A DNA stretch of 64,000 bases from Actinobacteria bacterium HGW-Actinobacteria-7 (lineage in GTDB: Bacteria > Actinomycetota > Coriobacteriia > Anaerosomatales > PHET01). Position numbers and translations under genes: made by a program. The notes beneath the pieces are model-generated. The model had not been told where the DNA came from. It searched no databases and was given only the letters and a program-made list of their open reading frames with translations. The first letter of the stretch is position 1. Every line of letters starts with the position of its first letter. The DNA is taken from assembly GCA_002841275.1 (NCBI GenBank), contig PHET01000019.1, forward strand, positions 1 through 64,000, read 5' to 3'. This document shows, piece by piece, positions 17,323 to 25,055 of the stretch.

Positions 17323-18294
17323 TCAGTCCGGAGGAGGCAGCGGCGACACGGTTTCTCTACCCGGAAGTTGCACCACGATGATCGCGGCGATCACTAGAAC
17401 ACCGCCCATCAGCTGGGTCAATGAGAGCGACTCGCGAAAGAGCGCGAAGGCTCCGACGGCCGCGAGCATCGGCTCGATTGTTGATGCCACCGTGGCGTTG
17501 GTCGGAGGGATGTCCCGCAGCGCGAGCAGAAACGCCGAGAACGGAACGACAGTGCTCACCACAGCCATGAACAACACTGCTCCAGCCGTCTTCACGTCCG
17601 AGAAGACAGACAGTATCGCGGATGGCCCAAGCCAGAGCATCCAGAAGATCGATGCGAATCCCAGCCCGTAGACGAGCATGGTGTACGGCGTGAAACGGGA
17701 TGCGGCAACGCTGCCCATCAGCGAGTAGAAGGCGAAAAGCACCGCTGATGCCAGACCCCAGGCCAGACCCGCCGATGAGACAACCAAACCGTCGCCACCG
17801 AGAGCGCCCACCACGAATGCGCAGCCGAGCACCGATAATGCCACGCCGACGGGGAGCGCCCATGTGAAGCGATGGCCGAGAAACATCACTCCCACGATAA
17901 GAACCAGGATCGGAGCGAGGTACTCGAGCAGGATAGCCGTCGCAACGTTGGTGAGAGATATCGTCATGAAGTAGGTGAAGTGCACTCCCGCTAGGCCGAT
18001 CACGCCGAATGCGGCAAGAAAGGGCACGTCGGGTGCAGCTATCTTGAAAGCGCCGCGCCGGGTAACAAGCAGCCACAACACAAGAATCACGAAAGCCGAG
18101 ACGGCGCGGGCACCCGAGAGTACCGTAGGCTCAATCGCAATACCCAGAGGCGGCACGGGCCAGTGGGCCGTTGCATCCGATGCGGTTGTGAACAGCCACT
18201 TTGCGGTGAGTCCACCGCTCGCCCAGCAGGTCGCGGCCAGAAGCGCGAGCATATAGCCGCGCGCGGGACGAACCGGCCTATACGAATCCTGCAT
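17323..18294 (-). CDS. EamA/DMT-family transporter
   Basis: This 323-residue integral membrane protein has ten predicted helices in two EamA repeats (about residues 15-155 and 165-310), the drug/metabolite transporter arrangement. Such carriers export amino acids, nucleosides or drugs, or import small solutes; the substrate is not predictable here. The frame is open far upstream, but the ATG at 18294 (MQDSYRPVRP) has a strong GAGGAG site and overlaps the preceding CDF transporter gene by 17 bp. The longer upstream reading is just the other frame of that gene. Co-translation with the cation exporter suggests but does not prove related physiology. Confidence 0.85.
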   Translation of the reverse strand: MQDSYRPVRPARGYMLALLAATCWASGGLTAKWLFTTASDATAHWPVPPLGIAIEPTVLSGARAVSAFVILVLWLLVTRRGAFKIAAPDVPFLAAFGVIGLAGVHFTYFMTISLTNVATAILLEYLAPILVLIVGVMFLGHRFTWALPVGVALSVLGCAFVVGALGGDGLVVSSAGLAWGLASAVLFAFYSLMGSVAASRFTPYTMLVYGLGFASIFWMLWLGPSAILSVFSDVKTAGAVLFMAVVSTVVPFSAFLLALRDIPPTNATVASTIEPMLAAVGAFALFRESLSLTQLMGGVLVIAAIIVVQLPGRETVSPLPPPD

Positions 18295-19222
18295 CGATCT
18301 CCTCGGCGGTCTTCGCACGTTGATAGTCGTCGTAGGGCTCGAGGTGAACGATAGCATCGACAACCTGCCCGAACTGCTGGCAGAGCACCCGTTCGACGGC
18401 CTCGGCAATTGCATGGCCTTCAGCGACGCTGAGGGAAGAATCCACTTGGACGTGAAGATCGACGTAGACTTCCGCGGCCGATCCACGCGTCCGGATGTGA
18501 TGGCAGCCCTTCACCCCGTCCACGGTCTCCGCAATCGTACAGATATCCGGAGCCGGGATTCGCGCTGAGTCCGACAGGGTCGCGCTCGCCTGTCGAAACA
18601 CACCCAGCGCGGTGTAGACGATTGCACCCGCCACGAGCACGGCCACGATCGGGTCGGCTTTCGCGAAGCCCATTCTCACGAGCACCAGTGAGAACACAAC
18701 ACCTATGCTGACGAAGATGTCCGATGTCGTGTGATTGGCGTCAGCGATGAGGATCTCGCTCCCAAGTCGCTGCCCCGCACGCCGCTCCCACAGGGTCACG
18801 CCGATGTTGACCGCCAGCGTGACAAGCATGATGGCGAAAGACACGACACCGACGCGCGGAGGCGCGGCCCCTTGGGTCAACTCCGCGACAGCGCTCGAAC
18901 CGACTCGGTAGGCTGCGAGGAGCAGCATCGCGCCAATGGCCGCCGATGCATAGGTCTCGTACTTGCCATGCCCGTAGGGGTGATCCTTGTCCGCCGGACG
19001 AGCTGCCATGCCCATGCCAACAAGCCCAACGACATTGCTCGCACCGTCAAAGAACGAGTGGAATCCGTCTGCCTGCATTGCGGCCGAGCCGCTGGCCAGA
19101 CCCCACAGAAGCTTGGCGGCGGCCACCGCGATGTTGAGCACCAGGATCGCCCACAGTACGCGACGGATACCGCCTATGCGGCTCGCCCCTGCGCTGCCCT
19201 GCCCTGACTTGGTGTAACCCAC
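18278..19222 (-). CDS. cation diffusion facilitator (CDF) transporter
   Basis: This protein of about 314 residues has six membrane helices and a C-terminal cytoplasmic metal-binding domain (about 215-314), the CDF layout. Transport-site residues are in DGFHSFFD of helix 2 and DANHTTSD of helix 5, and the HPYGHGKYE loop is conserved. CDF proteins exchange protons for Zn, Fe, Co, Cd or Mn and expel the metal. I chose the GTG at 19222 because GAGGGG precedes it by about five bases; an ATG seven codons upstream is possible. It is divergent from the CsoR/CstR-type repressor, and the shared intergenic DNA holds a predicted operator, so the repressor may also control this exporter. Confidence 0.88.
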   Translation of the reverse strand: MGYTKSGQGSAGASRIGGIRRVLWAILVLNIAVAAAKLLWGLASGSAAMQADGFHSFFDGASNVVGLVGMGMAARPADKDHPYGHGKYETYASAAIGAMLLLAAYRVGSSAVAELTQGAAPPRVGVVSFAIMLVTLAVNIGVTLWERRAGQRLGSEILIADANHTTSDIFVSIGVVFSLVLVRMGFAKADPIVAVLVAGAIVYTALGVFRQASATLSDSARIPAPDICTIAETVDGVKGCHHIRTRGSAAEVYVDLHVQVDSSLSVAEGHAIAEAVERVLCQQFGQVVDAIVHLEPYDDYQRAKTAEEIDAGFV

Positions 19223-19242
19223 GGAGTCCCCTCGCACAACCA

Positions 19243-19271
19243 TTGCGGCAGATACCCCACGGGGGTACCAT
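19243..19271 (+). promoter_or_regulatory. csoR/cstR-type repressor promoter with operator
   Basis: On the plus strand a -35 TTGCGG (19243-19248) and a -10 TACCAT (19266-19271) are 17 bp apart. The spacer holds an imperfect palindrome, ATACCCCACGGGGGTAC (19252-19268), one base longer at the centre than the other two copies in the window. The repressor ATG at 19314 lies about 47 bp beyond the operator. Autoregulation is predicted. The same DNA also lies upstream of the divergent CDF gene, where it could act from the other side, although no good -35 is visible in that direction. Confidence 0.7.
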
Positions 19272-19313
19272 TCACTGTGACCGAACCCACGGTACCAGAT
19301 TGCCGAGAATCCC

Positions 19314-19907
19314 ATGCCCACAAGACCATTGCCAGCCACAGTCGGCGACGACACTGAGCGCAAGAAGATCATCAACCGCCTGAGACGCCTGGAAGGTCAG
19401 GTTCGCGGTCTCCAGTCAATGGTTGAGAGCCGTGCCGCCTGTGAGCAGGTATTGACGCAGGTCATGGCATGCAAATCGGCACTAAGCCAAGTGGCTATGC
19501 ATGTCATCGGTCATGCCATGAAGAGCTGTTTGGTGGATGAGACCCTCAGAGACCGCGGCGAGCTCATCGGCGCAGCGTTCGACGTCTACCTGCACTACCG
19601 CGAGCTAAGTGACGAAGCCTTCGCCGCGCCCAACACCACGCCTGCGACGCCGGAGAAGTTGCTTCTGCGGCTCAAGGAACTCGAAGGGCAGCTGTGCGAT
19701 GTCCAAGATGTCATCACTGCACCGTCGGACTGCGAGAGCGCGCTTCTTGGTCTGACTCGCGCAAGCTCCACCCTTAACGACATCTCGCTGACCATCCTTG
19801 GGCATGCCATGCAGGACTGCCTGATAGACGAGTGCGCTACGTCACGCGACGCGGTCATCGACCAAGCCATCCAGGTGTTTCTGCGCTACTCCTCCTGCGT
19901 AAGGTAG
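19314..19907 (+). CDS. tandem-domain CsoR/CstR-family transcriptional repressor
   Basis: This 197-residue protein contains two copies of the all-helical CsoR/FrmR (DUF156) fold, about residues 15-100 and 112-195; family members are normally single-domain, about 90-100 residues. Domain 1 has NRLRRLEGQVRGLQ with Cys43 and Cys72. Domain 2 has LRLKELEGQLCDVQ with Cys140 and Cys169. In both, the position four residues before the second cysteine, histidine in copper-sensing CsoR, is alanine (HAMKSC, HAMQDC). That pattern resembles the persulfide sensor CstR, so a sulfane-sulfur or thiol-stress signal is more likely than Cu(I); this is inference. Domain 2 is less basic in its DNA-contact helix. The gene follows an operator-bearing promoter and ends before a strong hairpin. 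Confidence 0.88.
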   Translation: MPTRPLPATVGDDTERKKIINRLRRLEGQVRGLQSMVESRAACEQVLTQVMACKSALSQVAMHVIGHAMKSCLVDETLRDRGELIGAAFDVYLHYRELSDEAFAAPNTTPATPEKLLLRLKELEGQLCDVQDVITAPSDCESALLGLTRASSTLNDISLTILGHAMQDCLIDECATSRDAVIDQAIQVFLRYSSCVR

Positions 19908-19940
19908 TCGAGCTGGCGCGCTGTCTTGCGGTACCAAGAA

Positions 19941-19967
19941 GAAGGCCCCGGATCACCGGGGCCTTCT
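19941..19967. terminator. bidirectional intrinsic terminator
   Basis: An 11-bp perfect stem (GAAGGCCCCGG and CCGGGGCCTTC) with a four-base loop lies between the convergent repressor gene and thioredoxin gene. The run following it on the plus strand is only mildly T-rich (TTCTGTGTTG), and on the minus strand TTCTTC follows. It can therefore serve both directions, though less efficiently than a classic U-tract terminator. Confidence 0.75.
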
Positions 19968-19992
19968 GTGTTGCGCAATCCGTTCAGTGGTC

Positions 19993-20316
19993 CTAGGACT
20001 CGAGGCCCAACTCACGACCCAGAGCGTCGGAGCTTCGAGCGCCCACGACTTGCGCGGTAATCTCGCCGTGCTCGAACTTGGCGATGGTCGGGATGCTCAT
20101 GATCCCGTACTTGACTGCGATGTCGCGCGACTCGTCGATGTTGAGCTTCACGAACTTCGCCGCCCCACCAACACGTCCGGCTAGCTTGTCGAGTTCAGGG
20201 GCGACCATCTTACAGGGGCCGCACCACGGTGCCCAAAAATCTACGATCACGGGGGTGTCCGAACCGATTACTTCGGCGTCCCAAGACTGCTCGGTAATAT
20301 CTAGCGCGCTGCTCAT
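19993..20316 (-). CDS. trxA: thioredoxin
   Basis: This 107-residue thioredoxin has active site WCGPC (Cys32, Cys35) and the conserved cis-Pro region SIPTIAKF. It reduces cytosolic protein disulfides and could feed electrons to the CcdA protein at 11387-12133. The ATG at 20316 (MSSALDITEQ) was chosen over a longer reading because a GGAG ribosome site lies five to six bases upstream. The promoter 50 bp upstream embeds the same palindrome seen before ccdA, placing this gene in the predicted repressor regulon. It is convergent with the repressor gene across the terminator. Confidence 0.95.
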   Translation of the reverse strand: MSSALDITEQSWDAEVIGSDTPVIVDFWAPWCGPCKMVAPELDKLAGRVGGAAKFVKLNIDESRDIAVKYGIMSIPTIAKFEHGEITAQVVGARSSDALGRELGLES

Positions 20317-20362
20317 GTGTTCTCCATCTCCGCCACATCGTTCAGCTTCCTGTACGAGCTCC

Positions 20363-20391
20363 AGTATACCCATGGGGGTATTCCGCGTCAA
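20363..20391 (-). promoter_or_regulatory. trxA promoter with CsoR/CstR-type operator
   Basis: On the minus strand the -35 TTGACG (20391-20386) and -10 TATACT (20368-20363) are near-consensus and 17 bp apart. The operator ATACCCATGGGGGTAT (20366-20381) sits in the spacer and shares the first bases of the -10, the same geometry as the ccdA and repressor promoters. It ends 50 bp before the trxA start. Repressor binding would exclude RNA polymerase directly. Confidence 0.8.
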
Positions 20392-20487
20392 CATGGCTAC
20401 ACTCCTTTCATACCCAGATCGCACTCGCGCCACAGGTTTACCCTTGAGCCTTGTATCATGGTGCCGAGGAGGAGGTGCGCACCGCAG

Positions 20488-21708
20488 ATGCCATTGATGT
20501 GGGCTTCGCTGATGATCGGTGCCGTCTTGGCGGGAGCGGCCGTCGTGGCGGTCATGGTGGCGCGCCCAGCGCTCGAGCCGGCTTTCGCGCTTGCTGGTGT
20601 TCTCGGCATGGGCGGATCGACATTCTGTCTCTTCCGCATTGCCATCACCTATCGCACTGGTGAGCCGGCATTGTGGGCATTCGCGTTCGTGCTGGCGGGT
20701 ACCGCTGGTGGGTACGCACTCGCATCGACGCTACTACACGCGCTCGCCCGACATCGCCCCCTTTCCCCTCTCCCCAGTGCTCTTCCCGATGATCCGGGCG
20801 CACCCGCGATCCTTGTAGTGGCCTGCACAGAGCCCGAGCACTATGAGCCAGCCGCTACAGCCCGCATGTTCGAGGCTCTGGCGTCAGAGGGCCTCCTGGA
20901 AGCGTCCATCGGCTTTCTGCCGTTCCTGTTCTTCGCGCAGAAGACACGCTATCGCGCGGTGGGCGGCATCAACCCCGCATATCAGCAGCTGACTGCAGTA
21001 TCCGAGAGGCTCGAGAAGACCATCAAGCGTGCGCGAGTGTCCCCCGTGCTGTGCTCGGGTCCCCACTCGCTCGAGGCGGCCGTGCTCCAAGCTGTCCGAG
21101 AAGGCCACCGCACGGTGGTTGTCGCCGAGCTTAGCGTCGGCGAGTCCCTCATCCTCGCAGGCGCCAAGCAGGCGCTGTCCAATCTGCGAATGAGCGAACG
21201 TGGAGTGTCTGTGACTCACACCGGTGTGTTGTGGTGCTCCGAGCGCGTTATAGGCATGCTGGCAGCTCGGGTCATGCGCTCCGCCACCGACGTCGCCACC
21301 ACTGGCGTGGTACTCGTGGGTCACGGTCAGCCCGATGAGATCGCAAGCAAGAATCCCCAGATGGATATCGATGAAACGGCCTTCCTCAGCAGGCTGAGGA
21401 TGACACTGCTGGATACAGGGCTCCAAGAAGCCAACGTGCGCGTCGCGTGGGCGGACTGGGGTGAGCCCGGTGTAACGACCACTGTGCGACATCTGGTCGC
21501 GCTGGGATGTACCCGGGTCATCGTGGAGCCCGCGGCGTTCCCGCTGGATACGATCGGAACACGTCTGGATCTGGAAGTCGCGGTCAGGCAGGCACGGGTA
21601 CAGGAGAACGCGACAATGGTCACGCTGCCCGCCTGGAGAGATGATCCGGCCGTGATAGAAGAGCTCCGCAGTCGAGTGGTCGACGCGCTCGCCGAACACA
21701 GCGTCTAG
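20488..21708 (+). CDS. membrane-anchored ferrochelatase-like protein
   Basis: This 406-residue protein has about three N-terminal hydrophobic helices (residues 1-85) and a C-terminal class II chelatase-like region. That region has features of HemH/CbiX-type enzymes: FFAQKTRYRAVGGINPAYQQL matches the ferrochelatase N-lobe pattern ending in a GG-x-x-P turn, the VVLVGHGQPDE strand places a candidate catalytic His near residue 279, and an acidic segment (TRLDLEVAV) near 360 is in the position of the second metal ligand. Ferrochelatases are usually soluble or peripherally bound, so a fused membrane module is unusual. Role in haem, cobalt or another tetrapyrrole insertion is undecided. The ATG at 20488 has AGGAGG upstream but with long spacing (about 12 bases). 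Confidence 0.6.
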   Translation: MPLMWASLMIGAVLAGAAVVAVMVARPALEPAFALAGVLGMGGSTFCLFRIAITYRTGEPALWAFAFVLAGTAGGYALASTLLHALARHRPLSPLPSALPDDPGAPAILVVACTEPEHYEPAATARMFEALASEGLLEASIGFLPFLFFAQKTRYRAVGGINPAYQQLTAVSERLEKTIKRARVSPVLCSGPHSLEAAVLQAVREGHRTVVVAELSVGESLILAGAKQALSNLRMSERGVSVTHTGVLWCSERVIGMLAARVMRSATDVATTGVVLVGHGQPDEIASKNPQMDIDETAFLSRLRMTLLDTGLQEANVRVAWADWGEPGVTTTVRHLVALGCTRVIVEPAAFPLDTIGTRLDLEVAVRQARVQENATMVTLPAWRDDPAVIEELRSRVVDALAEHSV

Positions 21709-21711
21709 GAC

Positions 21712-22431
21712 CTATTTCGCCTTACAGCGTTCCCAGTTCAGCGACTGCATTCTGCGAATCCGGGGCAGGTCAACCGTGTAGCGCCAAGCGAGTGAGAGCC
21801 CTTGCCGGGCGGCCTGCGCACGCGTCTCGAGATTCACGATGCCAGTGCGCAGATCATCTGCGGACGTGCCCTTGAACAGCGTGTAGCCCTTACCGACGGC
21901 CTTGAGTACGTGTGCATCGCTTCCGCCCGTGGCGGCGATTCCCTGACCGCCGGCGAGAACCTTGGCGGCCATGCTGTTGGCCCATACCAGAAACGGCATC
22001 GAGTTGTAGACCTCGAAAGCGTGGAATGCCCAGTCGTTCGCCGCATCAGCGACGAGGTTGCGGCCAGTGGGGCCGAACACGCCTTGTGCCGAGAACGGAT
22101 GCGCAATGATCGCAATGCCGTCCTGGTCGTGAATCGCCCGAACCGTGTCGGCCGCCGACATGCCGGCCGGGATATGTTCTTTCAGGTAGAGGCCAAGAAC
22201 ATGGCCTTGTTTGGCGGAGATCTCCTCGCCTACGATCACTTCGAAGTCATACAGCTCAGCGAGCGATTGTGCGAACAGCGCACCCTCGATGGTGTTGTGA
22301 TCGGTAATCGCTATGACCTTGAGATCCGTGCTGTTCTGCACGTACTCCATAATCTCAGGAATCGACGGCAAGCCGTCCGAGTGATTCGAATGAATGTGAA
22401 TATCGGCCTTGCTCCACGTTTCAGCGTTCAA
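21712..22431 (-). CDS. PHP-domain metal-dependent phosphoesterase
   Basis: This 239-residue protein carries the full set of PHP motifs: DIHIHSNHSDG at the N-terminus, AITDHNTIEGA, EISAKQGHVLGLYL, IAHPF and the C-terminal GGSDAH. These residues bind a trinuclear metal centre that hydrolyses phosphoesters. Short stand-alone PHP proteins of this kind include nucleotidases and TrpH/YciV-like nucleases, so the substrate is not settled. It is convergent with the chelatase-like gene, separated by only 3 bp. The first codon is TTG, with a GGGGG site about ten bases before it, so the exact start carries some doubt. Confidence 0.85.
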   Translation of the reverse strand: MNAETWSKADIHIHSNHSDGLPSIPEIMEYVQNSTDLKVIAITDHNTIEGALFAQSLAELYDFEVIVGEEISAKQGHVLGLYLKEHIPAGMSAADTVRAIHDQDGIAIIAHPFSAQGVFGPTGRNLVADAANDWAFHAFEVYNSMPFLVWANSMAAKVLAGGQGIAATGGSDAHVLKAVGKGYTLFKGTSADDLRTGIVNLETRAQAARQGLSLAWRYTVDLPRIRRMQSLNWERCKAK

Positions 22432-22593
22432 GCGGGTTGTTCCCCCTAGCTGGGGCCTGATCGGCCATTGACTGCAACTCTAATGGAAGCAAGCGTCACA
22501 CCAAGTCACAGTGGATCAGCATTACCACGATACAGGCATCGGCACATCAGCCTCAGCCGACAAGCAACAGTCGGTGAGCGGCGCAATCCCCGC

Positions 22594-23754
22594 TCAGGCG
22601 TTCATGCGAGCCCAGCGAGCTAGTCGCGCGACCCCCTCGTGAAGTTGCTCGAGCGAGGTCGCATAGCTGAAGCGCAGGAACCCTTCGCCGCCCTGCCCGA
22701 AGTCGATGCCCGGAGCGCACGCAACCTGCGCCTCCTCCAGGAGCCGACGTGACAACGCCAGAGAGTCTCGACCCCAATCGCTCGCGTCAGCGAACACGTA
22801 GAACGCCCCGCACGGTTCACACTCTATCTTGAGCCCTATCTCGCGCAGGGCGGGCACAAGGTAGCGGCGACGCTCATCGTAGAGTGCCCTCATTCGCGCG
22901 ACATCGGGCTGTGCCTCGGTCAGTGCGACGACCCCGGCCTGTTGTACGAACGCGTTCGCCGCAAGGAAGAAGTTCTGTTGGATCTTCTCGGCGGGGCGAA
23001 CGAACTCGCGCGGTGCTATCAGGTATCCAAGGCGCCACCCCGTCATCGCGTAGGCCTTCGAAAAGCCGTTGAGGACGAACGCCCTGTCTGTGTACTGCAG
23101 GATCGAGTGCTCTTCGCCGCAGAAGGTCAGGCCGTGGTAGATCTCGTCGCTCGCAATATGCACGCCGGTCTCCTCGGCGATGTCGGCGAGCATCTGGAGA
23201 TCCTCCACCGAGAGGACCGCGCCGGTTGGATTCGACGGCGAGGTCACCATGATCGCTTTGGTTCGCGGGCCGATCGCGGCGCGCAACTCGTCCTCGCGGT
23301 AGCGGAAACCGTCCTTGGCGCGTGTACGCACGAGCTTCGGGACTCCGCCCAAGAACCGTACGTAGTTCGGATAGGCCGGGTAGCAGGGATCCGGCATGAT
23401 GACCTCGTCACCTGGATCGAGTAGCGCTCCGAACAACAGCAGCATCGCAGGGCTCGTACCCTGCGTCACCACTATGTCCTCAGGATCGATGGTGACTCCG
23501 TACACAGCACTGTAGTGGTCACGTATCGCGTCACGGAGGTCGGGAAGCCCGAGTGATTGCGTGTAGTGCGTGCTGCCGTCCTGCATAGCGGTTTCGGCCG
23601 CACGCGTGATCACATCAGGAGTGGGGAAATCCGGATCGCCGATCTCGAGCCTCACGATGCAGTGCCCTTGGGCCTCGAGCTCCTTGGCGCGGGCCACAAC
23701 GTCCATCACGAGAAACGGCTGGATCTCCTGAGCGCGACGCGAAACAGGTGTCAC
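22594..23754 (-). CDS. PLP-dependent class I/II aminotransferase
   Basis: This 386-residue fold-type I transaminase has the substrate-side motif EIGDPDFPTPDVI, the GSTHYTQSLGLPDLR segment, and the PLP Schiff-base lysine in NGFSKAYAMTGWRLGYL, followed by the carboxylate-binding Arg near the C-terminus. It belongs to the aspartate/aromatic aminotransferase clade; exact substrate pair is unknown. Its ATG overlaps the stop of the radical SAM gene (ATGA), so it is the last gene of a three-gene unit with two radical-SAM-type proteins. That link suggests it processes an amino-acid-derived intermediate made by those enzymes, an inference. Confidence 0.9.
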   Translation of the reverse strand: MTPVSRRAQEIQPFLVMDVVARAKELEAQGHCIVRLEIGDPDFPTPDVITRAAETAMQDGSTHYTQSLGLPDLRDAIRDHYSAVYGVTIDPEDIVVTQGTSPAMLLLFGALLDPGDEVIMPDPCYPAYPNYVRFLGGVPKLVRTRAKDGFRYREDELRAAIGPRTKAIMVTSPSNPTGAVLSVEDLQMLADIAEETGVHIASDEIYHGLTFCGEEHSILQYTDRAFVLNGFSKAYAMTGWRLGYLIAPREFVRPAEKIQQNFFLAANAFVQQAGVVALTEAQPDVARMRALYDERRRYLVPALREIGLKIECEPCGAFYVFADASDWGRDSLALSRRLLEEAQVACAPGIDFGQGGEGFLRFSYATSLEQLHEGVARLARWARMNA

Positions 23755-25055
23755 AGGTTCAGTCCTTTCGTTACAGGTGTGAGTCGAGCACGGTACACCG
23801 TCGACGCAGCGTTGCCTAGGACCTCAAGCCTTCGCAGGTCGCCGAAGGACATGTCCTTCGTCTGGATCAGTTCATGAGGCGGCCGGTCGTCGAAGACGAG
23901 TCCCAACTCCTCGGCGCGGACCCAAAGGTCGGTGCCGGGAAGCACGTGCAGGCTCGACATCTGGACCTTACCCGGGTCGGCGTCGAAAGCGAATCGCATC
24001 CCCGAAAGCGCATCTTCGGCGGTATCACCGGGAAGTCCGATGATGAGATCGCATTCGACGCTGATTCCTGCACGTTTGCAGGCGGCTACACCTGCGAGAA
24101 AGCGACTGGGGTCGAGAGATCGCCGACACTCCGCCAGTGCGGCGGTTCCTACCGTCTGAGGACCGGTTTCAACGCTTACAACGCCCGCGCGCACCAACAG
24201 GGCTGCCTGCTCGTCGTCAATACGCTCGATATCGACCTCGATGGTATGGAGACGGAGCCCCTTGTCGGCCCACGGCGCGAGGAGGTCGGACAGCCGCCTC
24301 AACCGATCGGTGGTCAGATTGAAGACCGGGTCGATGAAGCTGATCGAACGCATGCCCGGCTCCGATGCGACCCGCTCTATGTCGGACGCGATCCTGTCCC
24401 ATGAGAAGCTGCGGATACGAGTCGAGCCCTTCCCTTCATAGCAGTACGCACATGCGTGCGGACAGCCTCGGTACGTCTCGAGATACGCCGAGCCGTCCGT
24501 GGGGATCGCAACGCCGGGCGGATACGGTGACGCTACATCGTCGAGGTTCTCGATCTCGGGTCGGGACGGGCCGCTCTCAACACGCCCGCCCTCGCGTGCC
24601 GTGACCCCCGGCGTCGAACCGGGAGACCCGCCACGCACGAGCGAGTACACGAGATCGGGTAGCGCGAACTCACCCTCCCCGCGCACCACGGCGTCGATGC
24701 CGGGCTGCTCCGCGAGGGAATCCTCGGCCAGAGGGCCTACTTCGGGACCGCCCACGACCACGTAGGTCTGCGGGCGAACGGCCTTGATGACGCGAACCGC
24801 TTCGAACACTGAACGCGCGTTCCAACAGACCACTGAGAACCCCACGACATCGGGAGCGGGATCGAGGTCGAGTATCTGATACGCGATCCACCACGGGTCG
24901 GTGGCAGTGTCGAAATCGGGCGTTGTGATCCACGTCTCGGGCAGGCGTATGTCTGACTTGATGCTCTCGCGCAGGTACGCGTTTGCAAGCGAGCGATACC
25001 CTGGGGTCGATACTCCCACAAGTGCGACAACCAACCGCTCCTGTGCCGCGCTCAC
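23751..25055 (-). CDS. B12-binding radical SAM protein
   Basis: This 434-residue protein has an N-terminal cobalamin-binding-like domain (about 1-130, with VVGFSVVCWNARSVFE and VVVGGPEVGPLAE) and a radical SAM domain beginning at YRGCPHACAYCYEG near residue 200, a classic CX3CX2C cluster site. C-terminal to it are IIGLPGDTAEDA and the HVLPGTDLW segment seen in B12-dependent methylases and thioether-forming enzymes. The GTG at 25055 overlaps the previous stop (GTGA); the long upstream open frame is not supported. Its role is unknown. Coupling with a second radical-SAM-like gene and an aminotransferase points to a specialised modification or biosynthetic pathway. Confidence 0.8.
   Translation of the reverse strand: MSAAQERLVVALVGVSTPGYRSLANAYLRESIKSDIRLPETWITTPDFDTATDPWWIAYQILDLDPAPDVVGFSVVCWNARSVFEAVRVIKAVRPQTYVVVGGPEVGPLAEDSLAEQPGIDAVVRGEGEFALPDLVYSLVRGGSPGSTPGVTAREGGRVESGPSRPEIENLDDVASPYPPGVAIPTDGSAYLETYRGCPHACAYCYEGKGSTRIRSFSWDRIASDIERVASEPGMRSISFIDPVFNLTTDRLRRLSDLLAPWADKGLRLHTIEVDIERIDDEQAALLVRAGVVSVETGPQTVGTAALAECRRSLDPSRFLAGVAACKRAGISVECDLIIGLPGDTAEDALSGMRFAFDADPGKVQMSSLHVLPGTDLWVRAEELGLVFDDRPPHELIQTKDMSFGDLRRLEVLGNAASTVYRARLTPVTKGLNL

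Noticed and set aside
20884-21699. Minus-strand open frame of 271 codons
   Set aside because: It is the antisense shadow of the ferrochelatase-like gene and has no family features.
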